A stretch of 64,000 bases of DNA, taken from contig JAGMVK010000002.1 in NCBI GenBank assembly GCA_020747065.1, positions 2,604,001 to 2,668,000 of the forward strand, read 5' to 3'. Position numbers and translations under genes: made by a program. Within the stretch, counting starts at the first letter, position 1. The number at the start of each line of letters is the position of its first letter. Under the pieces are notes generated by a model. That model saw only the letters and a program-made list of their open reading frames with translations, made no database searches and was not told the origin of the DNA. Positions 12,540-23,549 of this stretch are shown in pieces. This DNA comes from Cadophora sp. MPI-SDFR-AT-0126. Taxonomy: Eukaryota; Ascomycota; Leotiomycetes; Helotiales; Ploettnerulaceae.

Positions 12540-14235
12540 TATCAACAGCAACACCACCACCACCACGACCACCAACCAACCATCCGCGACAATTATTTGT
12601 CCACGACGTCGACGACCGTCGTCGTGCAACAGGAACACTTCTTCCCGCCGGGAAACTCCCCCTGCCGTCAAGGCACCGTTGAAACGGCGTCGCAGGCAGG
12701 TCCGTCTTCTGCACCTGGGACCGCAACATCCGCCATAACCACTACCACCAACCCACGCATTCCCTCTCCCAGCTTCCAACCACCCTACCCCTCACCATCA
12801 CCCATCGAGCCATCGAATCCTCAACCGCAAGTGCGCGTCACCAGCCCGACACGCTGGAGTCTCCGCAACGCTCTAATCGGCGGCGGGAATCCGGACTTGA
12901 GCAGCACCTTCGCGTCACCGTTTCGAAGCCGCTCAGGCACAGGAGGAAGCAGCATTGCTCGCGGACGGCCTCGTCGTCCTAGTGCTGCACGTCTCTGGAA
13001 TCCAAGTAACTCGACACCGCGAGGCCCATCGTCGACGCGTCGGAGACGGCAGAGCGTCGACAGGGTCATTGCCATCCCACTACAACATCCGGATCTCAAC
13101 TCGCCGCGAGAGGGCGCTGCTGCTGGGGGAGAGTATCCGCTCCTGACGCTACCGGAACAGAGACAGAAACGACACTCGGGCTCGACGAGGGCGAGTTTGC
13201 AGGTTGAGAGGAGTGGGAGTTCCAGTGCGACGAATAGGGTTTCGTTGCCCAGGAGTGTTAGTATCGATATTGTGCGGAATAGGAGTGGTGAGAATTCGCC
13301 CAGGCTTGATAAAGGGAAGGGGAAGGCTGTTGATGAGGAACGGGAGGATACGCTGAAGCAATTGGAACGGAAGCCGACTACGGGATACAGGAAGAGAGGT
13401 CAGACCATCTCGAGTGTTATTGCTCAGGAGACGTCGGGCATATCTTTTGATAAAGGGAAGGAAAAGGCAAATATGTCGGGAGATGTTGAACGTGGGCCAG
13501 ATGCCCTTGATTCTTACGAGGCGGTAGGAACGTCGACTCTGCCGAATAATGGCTCGCGGACTTCTTTTCAATCGGGAATTGGGGCTGCTATGTCGGATAA
13601 CACTTCGATAATAGGATCAGATGGACCGCCTATGAATCCAGGTGAAGAATGGGGACCGCAACACCCCTGCTTTCCACACATGAATCCTCATGTACCGCTT
13701 TCTTCGCCTCTTTATCAGACGACTCGTATCATTCGAATTCGCCGAGACTGGATGATTGAAGGGGATCTCGCACCGACATTCTCGAACCTCTACCCCGAGA
13801 TTCTGGATCCTGCGGGTGTGTCTGAACAGGAGTTCCGCACATTGGTCGAGAGGGTCAATAATGAATTGATACCTGCTTTCAGTCCCTGGAATTTCAGAAA
13901 TCTGGTTGATGGCGTGCTAGGACTGTTGACTGGGTGGATATGGGACGATCTGGGATTCACGGCTGTGAAGAGCCGGCTGAATAATGTGGAGAGGTATTTG
14001 GAGGAGTGGAACAGGGAGATGGAGGGGAGGAGTAAGGAAGGTCCCGGGAGTGCACCGAGGGTCGTCCCGTTACGGAGGACGGGATATATGAACGTACGTT
14101 TTCTTCCCTCCGTTGAATTGCAAATTCTAACATTCATAGCTCGACATTCAAGTCCCAGACCCTGAAGTCTCTTACCCAGTCTCGAATCCTGGGGATGATA
14201 GGACAGCTACCGGCCTCTCACATAACACCCAATGA
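12540..14235 (+). CDS. Erf4 / Golgin subfamily A member 7 domain protein (Ras palmitoylation cofactor)
   Basis: Two exons are visible: an open frame from 12540 to 14093, then 14140-14235, joined in phase 0 over a GTACGT...TAG intron. The N-terminal two thirds are Ser/Pro/Arg-rich and disordered. The C-terminal domain begins around 13710 (RIIRIRRDWMIEGDLAPTF) and continues with LYPEIL, NNELIPAFSPWNF and GLLTGWIWDDLGF, the pattern of the Erf4/GOLGA7 family. The yeast relative Erf4 is the obligate partner of the DHHC enzyme Erf2, which palmitoylates Ras at the ER/Golgi membrane; the same role is inferred here. The start is unresolved: the frame is closed by a TAG at 12537, and the first in-frame ATG comes only about 290 codons later. 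An upstream exon is therefore likely, spliced to an acceptor near 12539 or 12548. Confidence 0.82.
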
Positions 14236-17010
14236 ACCATTCCATGTCAAGAATACCCCTATGCCGCATCCATACGACACCAGCCTTCATTAATACCTAC
14301 ATACTATCGACGAACATATTTCCTTGTAATACATATATAATTGGAGGAGAGAGCGGGAGAACGGAAGAGGAGGAATGATTCGGATACCCAGGCGAGATTT
14401 TTCCCGGCTGCGGAGGCGTTTTGGGTGTACAGTAGTGCTGCATTGCGTTTTCGTCGCATTGCGTTTCTGTGCATAGCAGGGTAGTGTGTGTCATAGCATT
14501 GGCTACTGTTTCGATGTTTTTACTTTTTTTTTTCGTTGAAGGGTTGCTCTGTTTTGGGCACCGTTCCATCAATCAATGAGATATTCCTTTTTGAAGTCGA
14601 TGGTGTCTGTCGGGGTTGAGCATCATCTGTAACCTGGCAATCGTCAAGGAATCGTCCTGAAGATACCAAGAGTCGCGTCATTCTCTTCCGTTCAGGCCAC
14701 ACACATTCTCAGTTGGTCCTGCTTCGATCAATTGCAGCCGTATCGCGGCGGCGCCAAGGTTCGACCCCTTGCCTTCGCTTGAGGTCGAACGCGTGATGTC
14801 GAACCTCGCTTAATGTCGAACCGCTTAATGTCGACCCGCTTAATGTCGACCCGCGTGACTTTGAAAGTTCGAACCAGCGACAACATGCAGTGAGGCTCGT
14901 GGAAACCATCTAGGGGTGCAGTATGGGTATTTGACGCCGTTGAGCTGTGTCACTTGAGGTCTTGTGGGCTGGTGTGTTGGAAAGTCTGCCTGTGCGGGAA
15001 ATTGAATGCACGTGATAAACCTGAGTGTAACGGAGTTGATCAGGAATTGGGTGCGAGGGGATGGTGGTTTGCGGATTGTGGTACGTAGAGGTCTTAATAT
15101 GACGGCTCTGGTTTGGTTAGTGGGTAGTGGTGGAATTATCTGGCAGTTGCATGCCATCTAGAAGACTGGATGGTGATCCTCTTTTGGCGCTCTTCTATTG
15201 TGGCCTTGAGGAATGATTGCAGGGTATATCATCTCTAGTAAAGTGACCCAGGCGAGAGATGTCTTGCGACAAGGCTCTTCTGAGAATCAATTGACAGAAA
15301 TCGGAGCAATGGACGAGAATGCACTGTTGCTAAGCTCAACATCTGGACTTGTGTACATACATCATCTTGCAGTGCTTTTCGGCTCCGAGATTCTCAACCA
15401 TGCTGGTATGGATCCATTAATCTCTTTTCAAAGACATAGTCTGAGGATCTGGTTTCGACTACGGAGCAAAAGTCGCAGTGCCATCCGGTGTAATAGCTGA
15501 TGTGGTTGAAGCTGCCTCGATAGATGAAGCATTAATATTGAGCTCTCAGAAAACGGTAGAGTTCGTGACGGGCTTGCAATGTATATCTCCCAACTTGGTA
15601 GTGGTTCTCCGTAGATGAGTTTTGTTCTGGAATTGGCCCAAAGCAGTGGTGAGAAGAAAGGTCAAGCGATTGGGGGTGTTCATAAAGAGCCGAAGTTTGG
15701 CGAGATGCACATCCGATTCAGGCCTGATAAATGGAACGCAGAATGAAGGTGGACATGTTACAAAAAAGTTAACGATGAAGAGACACGGTTGACCGTTTGT
15801 TGTCTTCGCTAAGCGTCATTGTATCTTGATTTGTCACTGAGTAGTTTGATCTCCTATTGCCAAGAATATCAGCTGCACATAGAATCCATCCAATTTCACT
15901 TGCCAGTAACAGGGCTTCCCGAAATCCAGCCAACCTCTCACATTATTTATGTATTCCACTTCCCTTCGAATTTGTTTGGGGAAGTATAATCACAGTTTCA
16001 GGCCCCGGAGAGCGCCACCATGAACAGTTTCGACAACCATTCAATAGCAGACACTCAGTCCCGAAAGTTCGGTTCAGATCTTTCGCATGACAGCTCATTC
16101 TTCAACGCACGCTGTTTTGCTTCAAGATTGGTACCTCTTGTTGGTCATGAATCCGTTGTAACTTAGGTGTGGAGCAGCATTGGTGAAGAGTAAGGTGGCA
16201 GTCGTTGCATCCGCACAATTCGAATCGTGAGTTCTTGCAGGATTTGACTTTGTAGCCTCTGGACCATCACTGCTGGCCATCAAGTAAAGGAACGTTCGGC
16301 ATTGCAAGCAAGTCTAACTTCGGACCTTCTGACAGCTCTGACGGAGAAGTCTATCCCAGCTAGCCTACAACATATTGCCCTCCTCTTCCCTTCCTGGAGT
16401 CTCGCTTAGCCGGATCTCGGAAACATGGAAGTGTCATACTAGGTCCCCAGTCGCGGAACCTGATCCTCGGAAGAGATTCGAACATTTTCCAGGTGAGTTA
16501 TGAAGTTTCCACGATCCTTGAACCTTCGGAAGAGGGGGATCGTCGCCGCCAAGGACGGTACCTGGCACGTGATAACACTTCCTCGGCGCATGTCTTGCCG
16601 AGCACGGCTGGAAGAGCTTGAAATCGCTTGATTTCCTAAGTATGGGGTAATTTTCTCCTTCCCCATCCATCCCGGACCCGTAAGTTACTGTCCCTCGTGT
16701 GCCTCTACCTCCGCATCCATCCATCCTTTGCAGTTCATCCGGTATGCGCGCCAACCAAAATCAGGCATGACCGGCGTCTCTTGTCCATCTGATTGCTGGA
16801 AGAAATGCAATCAATTATACTTCCATCCCATCTCAAGTGACAAGTGGGGTGAACCATCACGTACATTGATGGCAGGGAGAAGCTCGTCATAAACTGTTCC
16901 TCTAATGTAACCCTTGCTATACAGTCAAATTGCTATAAAACTAATATCACGCTCGCCAAAAAGCACAATGCAGTACCTCATCGAATTTGGGCAATTCCCA
17001 GTATTTGACC
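14236..17010. other. Intergenic, about 2.8 kb
   Basis: No gene is supported. Short open frames on both strands lack domains and splice logic. The only structure seen is the 15-bp tandem repeat at 14776-14859. The final 100 bp or so before 17011 would be the beta-galactosidase promoter and leader. Confidence 0.45.
14776..14859. repeat. 15-bp imperfect tandem repeat
   Basis: About five to six units of the type CGCTTAATGTCGACC stand head to tail. The three central units are nearly identical, and the outer ones diverge (GAGG or GTGATG variants). Each unit carries a GTCGA core, part of a SalI-like palindrome. It is non-coding. Confidence 0.85.
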
Positions 17011-20000
17011 ATGCGATTTCTGCACCTTTTTACTGTCCTTTCCGCCCTCCTCTGGGGCGGAATTGCAACGGATAACGGTCTGACAACAGCAGTAACATGG
17101 GATCCATATAGTTTGACCGTCAATGGCAGCAGGGTCTTCATCTTGTTAGTCCCCACGAATCTGTTATTGGCAGACATACTGACAGCTTTCAGCTCTGGGG
17201 AAGTCCACTACCAGCGCATGCCTGTGCCAGAGATGTGGCTAGACATATTTCATAAATTCAAAGCCAATGGACTTAATACTATTAGGTGCGTAACTCTACC
17301 TACGAATTCCGCGATTCCGCTAATCCATGCAGTGTTTACTTCTTCTGGTCGTACCATTCCCCATCGAAAGGCGTCTACGATTTCGAAACCTCGGGAAAGA
17401 ATGTCCAAAAGCTCTTCGACTATGCGAAAGAAGCAGGGCTTTGGGTGATTGCCAGAGCGGGACCATATTGCAACGCGGAAACAAATGGAGGAGGATTGGC
17501 GCTCTGGGGATCCGACGGAAGTTTGGGGAACCTGCGGACTGGCGATGCGACATATCATGAAGCTTGGTTGCCATGGATAACTCAGATTGGAGAGATCATT
17601 GCCAGTAATGAAATCACAAAAGGAGGACCTGTCATTTTGAACCAGCATGAGAACGAGCTTCAGGAAACGTCTCATGTCGCCACAAACACGCTGGTAATTT
17701 ATATGGAGCAGGTCAAGAAGGCGTTCTTGGATGCTGGTGTGACAGTTCCGTCAACACACAATGAGAAGGGCATGCGTTCCCAGTCGTGGAGTACAGATTA
17801 TCAGGTACGTACATAACTTTCACGTACAATTGTCACAAATTTCGTGGAGTAGGAGATTCTGAGGAGCAGCGCCTGTTTCAACTCCTTCCTTGAAAAACAT
17901 GCTAACCTTCTTGAAGAATGTCGGAGGTGCTGTGAACATCTATGCCTTAGATTCGTATCCCGGCGGATTTTCATGCACAAACGTCAACACTGGCTTCAAC
18001 CTTGTCAGGACTTACTATCAATGGTTCCAAAACTACTCCTACACCCAGCCGGAGTACCTGGCAGAGTTCGAAGCCGGGTACTTTACACCCTGGGGAGGAA
18101 GCTTTTATGATGATTGTGCTGCAGAACATGACCCAGCATTTGCGGATGTCTACTACAAAAACAATATCGGGCAGCGAACCACACTCTTGAGTCTGTATAT
18201 GGCTTGGGGAGGAACGAATTGGGGTCATTGTGAGTACCTCAGATCTTGGACTCTGTACTTACTGACAATTGTAGCCGCTGCTCCTGTGGTTTACACTTCT
18301 TACGACTACTCTGCACCTCTTCGAGAGACTCGACAGATTCAGGACAAATTCTATCAAACGAAATTGATCAGTCTGTTCACACGTGTGTCTACGGATCTTT
18401 TGAAGACCAATATGATTGGCAATGGAACCGGATATGCTGTACGTAATGAAAAAATCCGTCTACATAATTTTAAGCTAACAGTCCCAGGTATCCACACCAT
18501 TAATCTGGACTTGGGAACTTCGAAACCCCGACACTGGTGCCGCGTTCTACACCGTACAACAAGCCACATCTAAATCAAGAGATTCAACAACCTTCTCTGC
18601 CAACCTCAACACCTCTGAAGGTGTCATCACTGTGCCAAATATCAATCTCGCCGGACGCCAAAGCAAGATCCTTGTCAACGACTATACGTTTGGCAAGAAT
18701 ACCCTTCTTTACTCCTCAGCGGAAGTTTTGACCTACGGGATCTTCGACGTCGATGTCCTTGTTCTGTATCTCAAGCCCGGCCAAGCTGGCCAGTTTGCGA
18801 TCAAGACTGGCACTACAGACACGACACACAGCACCGAAGGGTCTACTGAAGTCGCAGTCGAGTCAGCAAATAGCACCACAACTTTCACTTACACCCAGGG
18901 CACTGGAAAGACGGTGGTCAAATTCAGTAATGTGCTAATCTATCTCCTTGACCAAGAGTCGGCTTGGAAATTCTGGGCGCCACCAACGACACTCAACCCG
19001 GATGTCAAACCTGATGAGCAAATATTTGTCTTGGGCCCGTACCTCGTCCGTAGTGCATCTATATCTCATGGAGTTGTCCACGTCTCTGGAGACAATGACA
19101 ACGCGACAACCATTGAGGTCTACACTGGAAATTCCGAAATTCAAACGATTGACTGGAACGGGATACGCTTGAGCGCTACGAAGACCTCGTATGGCTCGGT
19201 CACAGCACAGATCCCAGGCGCTAAAGATCGAACTATATCTCTCCCTGCTCTCACCAACTGGCGCTCTAAGGATACTTTCCCAGAGAAGCTGGCGTCTTAC
19301 GATGACACGAAGTGGGCTATATGCAACAAATCCACAACTCTTAGCCCTGTTGCGCCTTTGACGAAACCTGTCCTATTTTCGAGCGACTACGGATTTTACA
19401 CAGGCGCCAAGATCTACCGCGGATACTTCACCGGGACAAATTACACATCTGTAGACATCACCTGTTCCGGAGGTCTTGCCTTCGGCTGGACCGCCTGGCT
19501 GAATGGAGATCTCATCGGTGGCAACGTCGGCAACGCCTCGCTAACAACCACATCTTCCATCTTCACCCTACCCAAGGCCTCCCTCAAATCCGGCGAAAAC
19601 CTCCTCACAGTCGTCGTAGACTACCATGGGCACGACCAAACCTCCACCGCAAAAGGCGTCGAGAACCCCCGCGGTATCCTCGGCGCCTCACTCCTCCCCA
19701 TCACCACCAGCGGCTCAACCGGCTTCACCCAATGGAAAATCCAAGGCAACGCCGGTGGATCCAAGAATCTCGATCCTGTCCGCGGACCTATGAATGAAGG
19801 CGGTCTGTACGCAGAACGTCTGGGCTGGCATCTACCCGGTTTCACACCAGACTCTTCATTTGACCGCTCCGGCCCATCAACTGGTCTCAGTACTTCCGGG
19901 ATTCGCTTTTACACCACGACGTTCCACCTCAACATCGACTCCGACCTCGACGTCCCCCTCGGTATTGAGCTCGGTGCTCCAGCTGGCACTGTAGCTAGAG

Positions 20001-20266
20001 TCATGATCTGGGTGAACGGATACCAGTATGGCAAATACGTTCCGCATATTGGACCACAGACGAGATTTCCGGTTCCGCCCGGGGTGATCAATAATAGAGG
20101 ACTGAATACTGTAGCGTTGACTCTTTGGGCTATGACGGATGCTGGCGCCAAGTTGGATACGGTGAAGCTGATCTCGTATGGTGCTTATCAGACAGATTTT
20201 GAGTTTAGCAAGGATTGGAGTGCATTGCAGCCGGGTTGGGATGAGAGTCGGTTGCAGTATGCTTAG
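17011..20266 (+). CDS. Secreted beta-galactosidase, glycoside hydrolase family 35
   Basis: Six exons: 17011-17144, 17193-17285, 17333-17804, 17917-18229, 18275-18438 and 18488-20266; 984 residues, the usual size of fungal LacA-type enzymes (about 1000). A signal peptide covers roughly residues 1-20. The family landmarks are in order: FSGEVHYQRMPVPEMW, RAGPYCNAETNGGG, GGPVILNQHENE with the acid/base Glu near residue 184, and YLAEFEAG with the nucleophile Glu near residue 283. Then comes GGTNWG, followed by the beta-sandwich domains of multi-domain GH35 enzymes. It hydrolyses terminal beta-galactose from oligosaccharides, galactans or pectin side chains outside the cell. The acid/base loop has Asn and His where most family members have Tyr and Pro (LYQPENE). 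No lactose- or galactose-related neighbour is seen. Confidence 0.93.
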
Positions 20267-20741
20267 ATCTTGAAGATGCATTAGAGTGAGAGCCAAAAAT
20301 ACATACAGCTTTAGATAACCATTTTAACTTGAACTGAAGAAATGGCCGAAAGTCGCCTCGTCAGAGGGGTCTCGCTTCCCGTGTTTACCTTCCTATCAAC
20401 TAGTCCATTCCTACAGTCCGAACAACACTAAGGGCCGCGACAGTCGCAAATATTACAGAGAAACTGATTGAGACTTATTTAGATATGTCCATCCCCGATA
20501 TAAACACATCAAGTGAAGACCATACATACATCACCTCCTACATCCAAAAACCACTGTCCCACCCACCCTCGCTTACACCCAAAAATCTCCATCCCAGAGA
20601 AAATTTCATTTCTTACCCGCCCACTCGTCTCCACCTCTCCCCCCCTCCCTTCACAAACCCCCTACCACCCAACACCCAACCATATCTATCTATCCAAATA
20701 GCAAGATACCCTACACAAACAGCTTATTCAAACAAAGCAAA
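20267..20741. other. Intergenic
   Basis: Holds the 3' flank of the beta-galactosidase gene and a C/A-rich stretch just before the tRNA. No coding sequence is recognised. Confidence 0.4.
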
Positions 20742-20855
20742 GCCCGGGTAGCTCAATCGGTAGAGCGTGTGGCTCTTACTTGTCACCCGGAATCCTCTGG
20801 TACCCAGATATGTATAAAAACCTCAAGGTCGTGGGTTCGAGCCCCACCTCGGGCT
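20742..20855 (+). tRNA. tRNA-Lys(CTT), intron-containing
   Basis: The sequence folds as a tRNA. The acceptor strand GCCCGGG pairs with CTCGGGC through one G-T wobble. The D-arm is GCTC/GAGC, the anticodon loop is CTCTTAA with anticodon CTT at 20775-20777, and the T-arm GTGGG-TTCGAGC-CCCAC contains the internal B box. A 41-bp intron (20779-20819) sits at the canonical place, one base after the anticodon (between 37 and 38). The mature length is 73 nt including the discriminator T. It decodes AAG. The anticodon stem TGTGG/CCTCA has one T-T mismatch at 29-41. The 3' CCA is not encoded, as expected in eukaryotes. Confidence 0.93.
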
Positions 20856-20886
20856 CAATTCCCGAGGTTCTTCTATGAAGAGCTTC

Positions 20887-20892
20887 TTTTTT
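20887..20892 (+). terminator. Probable RNA polymerase III terminator of the tRNA-Lys gene
   Basis: A run of six T on the coding strand starts 32 bases after the tRNA end. It is the first T run long enough to stop RNA polymerase III. Confidence 0.55.
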
Positions 20893-21898
20893 GATGCTTT
20901 CTGGTTTTGGGTTGTTGATCTGAGGGTTCGTGTGTGTTGGGGTGGGTGTTGTGTCTGGAGGTTGGCCCGGATCTTTTTTTTTTGTTTTTTCCCCTCCTTT
21001 TTTTGGAGACGAGATGTTCGTGAGTAGGGATGGGACTTTTTTGACTTGAGAAGAAAAGGATGGCTTTGTAAGTAAGGGAGTAGATTCTAAGTAGGTAAAG
21101 TCTCTGCTAGATATCTGTAGTAAGTTTTTATTGAGTTTGTAGCCGTTCACTTTTTGCATTCCATTTCCAACATACCTACCTACCGTGGAGGCAAGCGAGG
21201 GCGGTTGTGGGTCAGTGATACATGCATGCTTGATGTATCACATCAGTACTTCCGACACACATACATAAATCACCTTGTGAACCACATTGCTGTGGAACAA
21301 TGTAGCTAGCTAGCTATTTCTCAGACTCACACCTCCCCCAAGTGCGTGGAATCGAAAGTCGAGTAGGGGAAGAGAAGCTCGGGACTTATGCACGAAGTAT
21401 TTCTTCCTTATTGCTTGCCAGACAGAGGAGAAGAGAGTAGAAGCGGGGAAAACAATAACAGAATCAAGAATCATCTGAGTAAGTAAGTAGTGGTAGCTCT
21501 TTGCAGGTTCAAAGGTAGTCGTCAGTGGCATATACGTGGTGAACTGGAACGATAGAGGAAGCGTTGCTGTTTTAACAAGCGGAAATATGCTAAATCCTGC
21601 CGGTTTAAAGCTTGCGAACATATGCGTACTTAAGCCAAAGTACTTGTTACATTTCCAGAAAATAGATTGATAAAATTCCCTTATCATGTAAATGCACTCA
21701 AAAACAATGAATTTGACGGACTGATATTACGCTTCATGCTTCCTTTCGACATTCATACCATACATACGCCTTTGCCGATCAATGCCCTATGCTATCTTCC
21801 AGTAGCACTAATCTCCAGACTCCAAAGCCCATGCATGCCTGCCAGTGAATTCATTACGGTCATGTACGCCACACCAGTGAGAGTATCCTTGTAGCCAA
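20893..21898. other. Intergenic
   Basis: Contains T-rich tracts (around 20970-21005) and short TAGC/GTAAG simple repeats (around 21303). No gene is seen. It is the 3' side of the minus-strand E2 gene. Confidence 0.4.
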
Positions 21899-22736
21899 TC
21901 ATGGTTCGCCCAAAAGTCTGGCTGTAATGTCTCCCATATACGCCTCCTCAAGCTCATAGTCTTCCCCGTTATTCCGGTCGATACTGACAAAGTTGAAGGC
22001 GTCAACTACTCGGTCCAATTCGAATCCCATGGCTACAAATCTGTCGATCAGATCTCGGTTGTATCCTTGATATCTACTTCAATGTTAGCGAAGTTGTTTA
22101 ACTCGAAATAAACTCCTTACCTGGCAATCAATATCCTCTCCTCCTCCTCGCGAGACAGAACCTTTTGGGATTTTGGCTTGGATGAGGTAGGCTGCGAAGC
22201 TGTAGTAACCTCCCATTGTGTTGACTTTGGTGCTGAAGCATGCTTGATAGCCCACTCTCTTGCAACCTTTTGGAACTGTTCTGGGTTCTTCATGAGCATA
22301 CTCGCTACCTCTGCATCTTGTGGGTCCTTGGGTTCGGGTGTGCTGAGGAGGGATTGGAGGGATAGAAGGGCGGATTTGATTGTGAGGACTGGTGACCAAG
22401 CTGTTCCCAGAGTATCGAGACAGATGGCGCCCTGCATTGTTCTCAGCTTCACAGTATCTAACAGAGTCAAGGTATACATACCGTTTGACTGCTAACATTT
22501 GGGTGCCACAGCTTTGTTTGGAACTTCATGACTGGGGGACGAAATGGGTATTCGTTGGGGATGTTGATGTCTACCACGTATGTTCCACCTTCATATGGGG
22601 TATCTGGGGGACCTGGGAAGGAGGCGTGTAGATGTGAAAGGTCGCCGTCTGCAGCCTCGCAGAATATCTTGGACTGTGTATCATTCTGAATGTCTGCCAG
22701 CTCCTTGGCCACTCTTCGTAGTCTGTTGGATGCCAT
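21899..22736 (-). CDS. ubc1: Ubiquitin-conjugating enzyme E2, Ubc1/UBE2K type with C-terminal UBA
   Basis: Three exons read on the minus strand: 22736-22482, 22431-22121 and 22073-21899; 246 residues. The start MASNRLRRVAKEL matches the family N-terminus; an in-frame upstream extension lacks an ATG. The UBC fold is complete: FPGPPDTPYEGG, the HPN motif in WHPNVSSQT, and the active-site Cys89 in GAICLDTLG, opening exon 2. The C-terminal part has a linker and then a UBA domain (DRFVAMGFELDRVVDAF) at about residues 205-246, which separates the Ubc1/E2-25K class from other E2s. The enzyme takes ubiquitin from E1 and, in yeast and man, extends Lys48 chains that mark proteins for the 26S proteasome. 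It is divergent from the Rpt2 gene. Confidence 0.95.
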
Positions 22737-23549
22737 AGTGCAGAGTCGTGTGAAATCGAAGGACAATCTGGTTCGGGTACAACTTCGAAGATATCAGAGG
22801 CACCTCTTAAGAATGCGTTGCTTTGACGAGGCTCGAATGCAGGTTGACGTGATTCGAAACTATGTCCAAAGTTGCTTCGGAATGGAACGGGCAATCGAAA
22901 GGTTGAAGTGAACGCAGGATACTTTGACAGAACAAAATTCAAATTCTGTTAGATGTTAGAATACAAGAAAGAATAGACTCAAGATGTAGTTAGCATCCCA
23001 GAGCAAAGCAAGAGGAAAGGTGCTGGCAAAACAGTTGTAGGAAGCCTTACCGTGGGGCGGGTTGTGCTGGCGGGGTACAACTTGGGCGGCTCGAGCAGCT
23101 TTTAAAGATAGTATAAGAAGTTGACTTCTTTTTGTGACTGTTCCAGGACGAGACTGTTCTATTTCCAGACGCAGGCTGAACCCTTCTCTTTCATGAAGTT
23201 GACCGAAGGTGGGTGATGTCTCAACGTGGTTCCAGTGAATGTTGCAGCTTCTCAATCATTCGAGGCTGTGAGTTATGGATCCCGGCCGGGTCTTGATGCC
23301 TCAAAGTTCCGAACTTATGCCTAAATTTCAAGGCCCCATATGAGGCTGCAGTTTTAGTGCAGATTCAAGCTGCCATTCGCGTCTCTGTCGCCTGCTAAGC
23401 TTCAAGCTGGCGCCCCTTCCATTACAAACACCGAATTCCATACCTTTCTTCCATCAACCTCAACTTATCGAATAGACCAAACAGGTCTCTTCGGTCCTTT
23501 AAATCTTCACTTCTTGCCATAGCAGCGTTTGAAGACCGCTGCAGGCACG
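22737..23549. promoter_or_regulatory. Divergent promoter region between the E2 and Rpt2 genes
   Basis: An 813-bp spacer separates the start codons of a ubiquitin-conjugating enzyme (leftward) and a proteasome ATPase (rightward). No convincing gene lies inside it. Both promoters must be here; no specific binding site could be assigned by eye. Confidence 0.55.

Noticed and set aside
20776..21159. Minus-strand open frame over the tRNA and its flank
   Set aside because: Its C-terminal part is the antisense of the tRNA-Lys, a well-known source of false proteins.
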